A model generated the notes under the pieces. The model worked only from the letters and a program-made list of their open reading frames with translations. It made no database searches and was not told the DNA's origin. Position numbers and translations under genes: made by a program. This document shows, piece by piece, positions 59,346 to 64,000 of a stretch of DNA of 64,000 nt. The stretch's first letter is position 1, and every line of letters begins with the position of its first letter. Source of the stretch: JAHWKI01 sp035513575 (lineage in GTDB: Bacteria > Gemmatimonadota > Gemmatimonadetes > Longimicrobiales > RSA9); NCBI GenBank assembly GCA_035513575.1, contig DATKBW010000015.1, positions 62,001 to 126,000 of the forward strand. Direction: 5' to 3'.

Positions 59346-59375
59346 TTGCCGCTCCCGGCGGCCTCCGGGTAGGTT
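59346..59375 (+). promoter_or_regulatory. Candidate promoter, leaderless type, of the 59382 gene
   Basis: TTGCCG (59346-59351), an 18-bp spacer and TAGGTT (59370-59375); the GTG start at 59382 follows after six bases (GGCCCC). No room remains for a ribosome-binding site. Confidence 0.5.
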
Positions 59376-59381
59376 GGCCCC

Positions 59382-59717
59382 GTGGATACGCTTCTGACGA
59401 TTCTCGCCGTGGCGGGGATCGGCGCCGCCGCCTGGCACGTCATGCGGGCGGCGTTCCGATTCCTGCGGCAGAAGGCGAGCGGCTTGTGGACGGATGAGCT
59501 GGCGCGGACCCACGCGCGCCGGGGCGACGTCACCGCGCTGAAGGAGATGGAGCGGCGCGGGGCGGAGGTCGCCCGTGCGCGTCGGCGGGCCACCGTGGAG
59601 GCGGCCGGGTGGGTCGCTCTCCTGGTCGTTCCGGCGCTCACGCCCTGGTCGCGCGCCATCTACGCCGCGTACGCCGTTCTCTGGGCGATCCCGGTGCTGC
59701 GGCGGCGCTCGCCATGA
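59382..59717 (+). CDS. Small membrane protein
   Basis: A 111-residue protein with an N-terminal hydrophobic helix (LLTILAVAGIGAAAWHVM), a charged amphipathic middle (ARTHARRGDVTALKEMERRG) and a C-terminal hydrophobic pair (AGWVALLVVPAL, AIYAAYAVLWAIPVL). It starts at GTG 59382. ATGA overlap with rnz indicates coupling. No family recognised. Confidence 0.7.
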   Translation: MDTLLTILAVAGIGAAAWHVMRAAFRFLRQKASGLWTDELARTHARRGDVTALKEMERRGAEVARARRRATVEAAGWVALLVVPALTPWSRAIYAAYAVLWAIPVLRRRSP

Positions 59718-60634
59718 TCCGGGTGGTCTTCCTCGGCACCGCCGCCAGCAGGCCGACGGTGGCGCGGAGCGTCAGCGCGCTGGCCCTCCACCGCCTGGGG
59801 GAGACGCTGCTCTTCGACTGCGGCGAGGGGACGCAGCGGCAGATGATGCGGTACGGGACCGGATTCGCGGTGCACGACGTCTTCTTCACCCACATGCACG
59901 CGGATCACATTTTGGGACTGCCGGGGTTGCTGCGGACCATGGGGCTCCAGGGTCGCGAGGAGCCCATGCGCCTGTACGCCGCACGGGGAGCCGGGAAGAC
60001 CCTGGACGCGGCGGTCCACCTCGGCGTGGACCGGGTCCCGTTCCCGGTGGAGATCCGGGAGGTGGAGCCGGACGAGGCGATGCGGCGCGACGGGTATGAC
60101 ATCGTCCCGTTCCGAACGCGCCACGGGCGGGACTCCCTCGGCTATGCCCTCGTCGAGCACGAGCGGCTCGGCCGATTCGATCCGGTGCGGGCGGCGGAGC
60201 TCGGCATCCCGGAGGGTCCCCTCTGGGGGCGGCTCCACCGGGGCCAGCCGGTGGACGTCGATGGCCGGACCATCGAGGCCGGGGAGGTGGTGGGCCCGCC
60301 GAGGCGGGGACGGCGCGTCGTCTACACGGGAGATACGCGGCCGGTAGCCGCGACCATCGAGATGGCGCGGGAGGCGGACCTCCTGATCCACGAGGCCACG
60401 TTCGCGGAGGACGAAGCCGTCCGGGCCCGGGAGACCGACCATTCCACGGCGCGGGAGGCCGGGGAGGTGGCGCGAGAGGCGGGAGCGCGCCGTCTGGTCC
60501 TCACCCATGTCTCGCCGCGCTACGGCATGGATCCTTCCGTGCTGGCGCGGGAGGCGGGGCAGGTGTTCGGCTCCGTCGACGTGGCCTATGACGGCATGGA
60601 GATCGACGTGCCGTTCGCGGACGAGGAGGCGTGA
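59714..60634 (+). CDS. rnz: Ribonuclease Z
   Basis: A metallo-beta-lactamase-fold tRNA 3'-processing endonuclease, 306 residues. VVFLGTAASRPTVAR at the start, FDCGEGTQRQMM, metal motif FFTHMHADHILGLPGL (HxHxDH), RRVVYTGDTRP and HEATFAEDEA with LTHVSPRYG. This matters here because the window's tRNA genes lack encoded CCA, so trailer cleavage by RNase Z directly at the discriminator followed by CCA addition is expected. Confidence 0.94.
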   Translation: MIRVVFLGTAASRPTVARSVSALALHRLGETLLFDCGEGTQRQMMRYGTGFAVHDVFFTHMHADHILGLPGLLRTMGLQGREEPMRLYAARGAGKTLDAAVHLGVDRVPFPVEIREVEPDEAMRRDGYDIVPFRTRHGRDSLGYALVEHERLGRFDPVRAAELGIPEGPLWGRLHRGQPVDVDGRTIEAGEVVGPPRRGRRVVYTGDTRPVAATIEMAREADLLIHEATFAEDEAVRARETDHSTAREAGEVAREAGARRLVLTHVSPRYGMDPSVLAREAGQVFGSVDVAYDGMEIDVPFADEEA

Positions 60635-60638
60635 GACG

Positions 60639-61922
60639 GTGGCCCCGGTGGACGTGAGGGTCCCCGGCGACAAGTCCATCACGCACCGCGCGCTGATCCT
60701 CGGCTCGCTCGCCGAGGGGACGAGCCGCCTGGCCCGGCCGCTGGATTCCGGCGACACCCGATCGACCGCCGGCGCGCTGCGGGGGCTCGGCGTGGACGTG
60801 AGCGGGCTCGATCGTGGCCACACGGTCGTCCGCGGTGCGGGCCTGACCGGCTGGCGCGCCTGCCGTGATGCCCTCGATTGCGGCAACAGCGGCACGACGG
60901 CCCGGCTCCTACTCGGGGCGCTCGCGGGCTGCCCGTTCGAGTCACGCCTCATCGGTGACCCATCGCTCCAGCGGCGCCCCATGCGCAGGGTCACCGAGCC
61001 GCTCTCGGAGGGCGGCGCCGTCTTCGAAGAGTTGGCGGAGCCGGGACGGCTCCCCATCCGCGTCCGGGGCCGGCGCCCCCTCCGGCCTCTCGCGCACGAC
61101 GGCCCCCGCGCCAGCGCGCAGGTCAAGACCGCGCTCCTCCTGGCGGCGCTCACGGGGCAGACCAGCGTGCGCGTGAGCGAGCCGGGGCTGTCCCGCGACC
61201 ATACGGAGCGCATGCTGGCGTCCATGGGGGCCGGCGTCGCGGTCCGCAGCCACCACGGCCGGACGGACGTGAGCCTGGACGCCTCTCCGCGCCTGGAGCC
61301 GCTGGACCTCGCCATCCCCGGCGACCCCTCCTCGGCGGCGTTCTTCCTGGGGCTCGGCGCGCTCCTCGGCGCGGTCCGGGCGCTTCACGTGGGCCTGAAC
61401 CCCACGCGGATCGGCGCAGTGCACGTCCTTGCCCGGATGGGCGCCGCCGTCCGCATCGAGCCGACCGGCGAGGAGGCCGGGGAGCCGGTGGGCGACATCA
61501 TCGTGGGACCGGGCACACTCGGGGGCACCATCGTCGACGCCGCCGAGGTCCCCGCCCTGCTGGACGAGATCCCGCTGCTGGCCGCGGTGGCGGCCATGGC
61601 CGACGGTGAGACGCGATTCGACGGGGTGGCCGAGCTGCGCGTGAAGGAATCGGACCGGGTGGCCGCCCTGGCGGCGAACCTCCGCGCCGTGGGCGTCGCC
61701 GCGGAGGACCAGGGAGACCGCCTGGTCGTCGGCGGCACGGGTGGCCGCCTCCGCGGCATGGTCCGCTCCTTCGACGATCACCGGATCGCCATGGCCTTCG
61801 GCGTCCTGGCCGCGCTGCCGGGGAACGAGATCATCGTCGACGGGCGGGAGGCGGCCGGGATCAGCTATCCCGGCTTCTGGACGGAACTGGACCGGGTGAC
61901 AATGGAGCTGGGAGCGAAGTGA
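60639..61922 (+). CDS. aroA: 3-phosphoshikimate 1-carboxyvinyltransferase (EPSP synthase)
   Basis: Sixth step of the shikimate pathway. 427 residues with VPGDKSITHRALILGSLAEG (catalytic Lys), DCGNSGTTARLLLGALAG, SAQVKTALLLAAL, IPGDPSSAAFFL, LDEIPLLAAVAAMADG, ELRVKESDR and SFDDHRIAMAFGVLAAL. NSGTTAR with Gly rather than Ala at the glyphosate-contact region fits the sensitive class by pattern only. The GTG 60639 start is supported by GAGGAGG. The GTG of cmk overlaps the stop. Confidence 0.95.
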   Translation: MAPVDVRVPGDKSITHRALILGSLAEGTSRLARPLDSGDTRSTAGALRGLGVDVSGLDRGHTVVRGAGLTGWRACRDALDCGNSGTTARLLLGALAGCPFESRLIGDPSLQRRPMRRVTEPLSEGGAVFEELAEPGRLPIRVRGRRPLRPLAHDGPRASAQVKTALLLAALTGQTSVRVSEPGLSRDHTERMLASMGAGVAVRSHHGRTDVSLDASPRLEPLDLAIPGDPSSAAFFLGLGALLGAVRALHVGLNPTRIGAVHVLARMGAAVRIEPTGEEAGEPVGDIIVGPGTLGGTIVDAAEVPALLDEIPLLAAVAAMADGETRFDGVAELRVKESDRVAALAANLRAVGVAAEDQGDRLVVGGTGGRLRGMVRSFDDHRIAMAFGVLAALPGNEIIVDGREAAGISYPGFWTELDRVTMELGAK

Positions 61923-62581
61923 TCATCGCCATCGACGGACCGGCAGGTTCGGGGAAGAGCAGCACCGCACGCGAGGTGGCTCGCCGCCTCGGCTTTCTCC
62001 ACGTGGATTCGGGCGCGTTCTACCGCGCCCTGACCTACGGGCTCCTGGGGAGCGGCGTGCCGGAGTCCGCCTGGGAAGGACTCGAGGAGAGGGACCTGGA
62101 CCGGCTGCGCGTACGCGGCGAGGCGGGGGATGGACGCCTGACCATGCGGGTGGGTGGCGAGGTCGTCGAGGATGGCCTCCGCACGCCGGACATCAATGCC
62201 CGCGTCTCCCACGTCGCCCGCATCCCCGCGGTTCGCGCCTGGCTCCTCGACCGCCTCCGCGAGCTGGCGGACGCCGATGTGGTGGTGGACGGCCGCGATA
62301 TCGGCACCGCCGTGTTCCCGCGGGCCGAGCTGAAAGTCTTCCTCGAGGCCGACCCCGAGGTGCGGGCCCGCCGCCGGCTGGCGGAGCAGGGCGTGGCCGA
62401 CCCGGACGACGCGACCCTCCTCGCCGAGGTCCGGCGCCTCCGGGCCCGGGACCGCCTGGACAGCGAGCGCGAGGTGGCGCCCCTGCGCCGCGCGGATGAC
62501 GCCGTGCGCGTGGACACCACCGCGCTCACCTTCGAGGAGCAGATCGCGGCCATCCTGGAGCTGGTCCGGGCCCGGCGCTGA
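61919..62581 (+). CDS. cmk: Cytidylate kinase
   Basis: Phosphorylates CMP and dCMP. 220 residues with P-loop IDGPAGSGKSSTARE (4-18), LGFLHVDSGAFYRALTYGLL, the NMP-binding NARVSHVARIPAVR, VVVDGRDIGTAVFP and RRRLAEQG lid. aroA-cmk-rpsA is a widely conserved order. Starts at GTG 61919 overlapping aroA. Confidence 0.95.
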   Translation: MIIAIDGPAGSGKSSTAREVARRLGFLHVDSGAFYRALTYGLLGSGVPESAWEGLEERDLDRLRVRGEAGDGRLTMRVGGEVVEDGLRTPDINARVSHVARIPAVRAWLLDRLRELADADVVVDGRDIGTAVFPRAELKVFLEADPEVRARRRLAEQGVADPDDATLLAEVRRLRARDRLDSEREVAPLRRADDAVRVDTTALTFEEQIAAILELVRARR

Positions 62582-62643
62582 ACCACGGCCCCGCCCCCCG
62601 TCTCCCGGAGAACGAGGGGACGCGGCGGAGGGGACGCGGCTGG

Positions 62644-62672
62644 TTGACCAGGGGATCGTCTCCGGGTACCTT
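62644..62672 (+). promoter_or_regulatory. Candidate promoter of rpsA
   Basis: TTGACC (62644-62649), a 17-bp spacer and TACCTT (62667-62672), in the 216-bp gap after cmk. It predicts a leader of about 120 nt containing an imperfect hairpin (CGTCCCGG with CCGGGGACG, 62752-62777) close to the ribosome-binding site. Confidence 0.6.
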
Positions 62673-62797
62673 CCGGGGCTGTCTCGCCACGAAGGCGGGG
62701 CCGAATTCGAACGGGCGCGCGAGTGCGTCTCGTCCCGATCTCATTCAACCGTCCCGGGCCCGCACGGACCGGGGACGCAGCGAGGGAACTCCGGAGC

Positions 62798-64000
62798 ATG
62801 GCTGAAAACCCCACCCCCCCCACCGAGCAGGACACTTCCGCAGCGGAGATGACGGCCGCCGACGACGCCACCGTGGAGGCTGGCAACACGGCCACGGCGC
62901 TGGCGGAACGGGAGTACACGCAGGACCAGATCGATGCGCGGGCCCGCGAGGTCGGCATCAGGGCGGATCTGTTCGAGGAGAACGAGTACAGCCTCGACGA
63001 ATACGAGGAGATGCTCGCGATGTACGAGGGCACCCTCCAGGAGATCGTGGAGGGTGAGATCGTCAAGGCGCGAGTGCTGCGGCTGACCGACGCCGCGGTG
63101 ATCCTCGATGTCGGCTTCAAGAGCGAGGGCTCGGTCCCGCGGGACGAGTTCAGCGAGCCGGAGAAGCTGAGCCCTGGCGATGAGGTCGAGGTCTTCCTGG
63201 AGAGCCTGGAGGACGAAGAGGGGCGGGTGGTCCTGTCGAAGAAGAAGGCGGACTTCCTCCGTGTGTGGGACAAGATCAAGCAGGCGTACGAGGAGGACGA
63301 CCAGGTCCCGGGGATCCTGAAGCGGAAGATCAAGGGCGGCGTGACGGTCGACCTGATGGGGGTGGAAGCGTTCCTCCCGGGCTCGCAGATCGCGCTCCGC
63401 CGGGTCCCGAACGTGGAGGACCTGATCGGGAACAAGTACAGCTTCAAGATCATCAAGCTGAACAAGCGGCGCCGCAACATCGTGGTGAGCCGCCGGGTGA
63501 TCCTGGAGGAGGAGCGGGAGAAGAAGAAGAAGTACCTGGTGAAGGAGCTGATGGTCGGGCAGGTGCGGGAGGGTGTGGTGAAGAACGTGACGGACTTCGG
63601 CGCGTTCATCGACCTGGGCGGGCTGGATGGGCTGCTGCACATCACGGACATGAGCTGGGGCCGGGTGGGTCACCCCTCCGAGATCGTGAACATCGGGGAC
63701 AGCCTGGATGTGAAGGTGCTGGACATCGACTGGGACCGGGAACGGATCTCGCTGGGGCTGAAGCAGCTCCTGCCGTACCCGTGGAAGGACGTGGCGGAGA
63801 AGTACCCGGTGGGCTCGCGGGTCATCGGTCGGGTGGTCTCCATCACGAACTACGGCGCGTTCGTGGAGCTGGAGAAGGGCGTCGAGGGGCTGGTGCACGT
63901 CAGCGAGATGAGCTGGACGCGCAACATCAAGCACCCGTCGCAGGTGGCGACGATCGGCGACGAGATCGAGGCCGTGGTGCTGAAGGTGGACCGGCAGGAG
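62798..64000 (+). CDS. rpsA: 30S ribosomal protein S1, partial (3' end beyond window)
   Basis: The first 401 codons of the RNA-binding S1 protein. An acidic N-terminal extension of about 85 residues (AENPTPPTEQDTSAAEMTAA onward) precedes S1 repeats. Repeat 1 starts near IVKARVLRLTDAAVILDVGF; repeat 2 is a degenerate GGVTVDLMGVEAFLPGSQI; repeats 3 and 4 are typical (VREGVVKNVTDFGAFIDLGG, VIGRVVSITNYGAFVELEKG). Two degenerate N-terminal repeats are characteristic of long bacterial S1. ATG 62798 follows GAGGGAACTCCGGAGC. Open to the window end. Confidence 0.96.
   Translation, partial: MAENPTPPTEQDTSAAEMTAADDATVEAGNTATALAEREYTQDQIDARAREVGIRADLFEENEYSLDEYEEMLAMYEGTLQEIVEGEIVKARVLRLTDAAVILDVGFKSEGSVPRDEFSEPEKLSPGDEVEVFLESLEDEEGRVVLSKKKADFLRVWDKIKQAYEEDDQVPGILKRKIKGGVTVDLMGVEAFLPGSQIALRRVPNVEDLIGNKYSFKIIKLNKRRRNIVVSRRVILEEEREKKKKYLVKELMVGQVREGVVKNVTDFGAFIDLGGLDGLLHITDMSWGRVGHPSEIVNIGDSLDVKVLDIDWDRERISLGLKQLLPYPWKDVAEKYPVGSRVIGRVVSITNYGAFVELEKGVEGLVHVSEMSWTRNIKHPSQVATIGDEIEAVVLKVDRQE

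Overview
The window is about 64 kb of very GC-rich (roughly 70 % by eye), densely coding bacterial chromosome. It contains no phage, insertion sequence, CRISPR array, plasmid gene or rRNA. The cell is diderm: there is a 946-residue TonB-dependent receptor ending in an aromatic residue, a second plug/barrel protein, further predicted outer-membrane barrels and several lipoproteins. It has a citrate synthase and NADP-type isocitrate dehydrogenase pair, a 2-oxo acid dehydrogenase complex, glycolysis enzymes, a two-subunit transketolase and the non-mevalonate isoprenoid pathway, so it is probably a respiring heterotroph. Gene style and order suggest Gemmatimonadota or a close relative. That assignment is inference from memory and would need marker-gene phylogeny.

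Layout. 1-4.6 kb: cell-envelope and accessory genes, comprising a partial beta-propeller lipoprotein, a metallophosphoesterase lipoprotein, a predicted barrel protein, a helical-repeat protein, a response regulator with an apparent frameshift, a SET-domain protein and a small hydrophobic protein. 4.6-12.7 kb: murB, a lytic transglycosylase, gltA-icd, pepA and a plug/barrel protein. 12.8-22.9 kb: a long housekeeping run yicC-gmk-rpoZ-coaBC-udg-dnaB-radA-ispD-tsaC-low-Mr phosphatase-aroE-comF. 22.9-27 kb: gapA, a zinc-ribbon protein, pgk-tpiA-secG. 27-31.5 kb: E1alpha-E1beta-E2 of a 2-oxo acid dehydrogenase and lipB. 31.5-47.2 kb: a divergent RNase HI, infC-rpmI-rplT, pheST, a coiled-coil gene and zapA, rny, folD-xseAB-ispA-dxs-nadK, recN. 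47.2-55 kb: outer-membrane and secreted proteins, tRNA-Gly and tRNA-Cys, greA. 55-58.4 kb: transketolase N and C subunits, rpiA, rpe and tRNA-Leu. 58.4-64 kb: a two-PDZ protein, a small membrane protein, rnz, aroA-cmk and the start of rpsA.

Expression signals. Fourteen candidate promoters share a TTG-like -35, a 17-18 bp spacer and a -10 of the form TANNNT. At four genes (yicC, recN, greA and a small membrane protein) the -10 lies only 6-7 bp before the start codon, which predicts leaderless mRNAs. Many genes are coupled by GTGA or ATGA stop/start overlaps.

The most interesting non-coding element is the leader of infC-rpmI-rplT. A good promoter is followed by about 160 nt holding two mutually exclusive structures: a long composite hairpin, and an intrinsic terminator with eight T residues. 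After these comes infC, which appears to start with ATA behind a strong ribosome-binding site. This has the architecture of an L20-type attenuator. Other points worth checking are an RNase HI lacking two of four catalytic carboxylates, a response regulator broken by one missing base, an unrecognised protein made of two ungapped repeats, a tandem 16-bp repeat before secG, and an intrinsic terminator just before pgk. I found no obviously new multi-gene system; the window is mostly conserved core genome.
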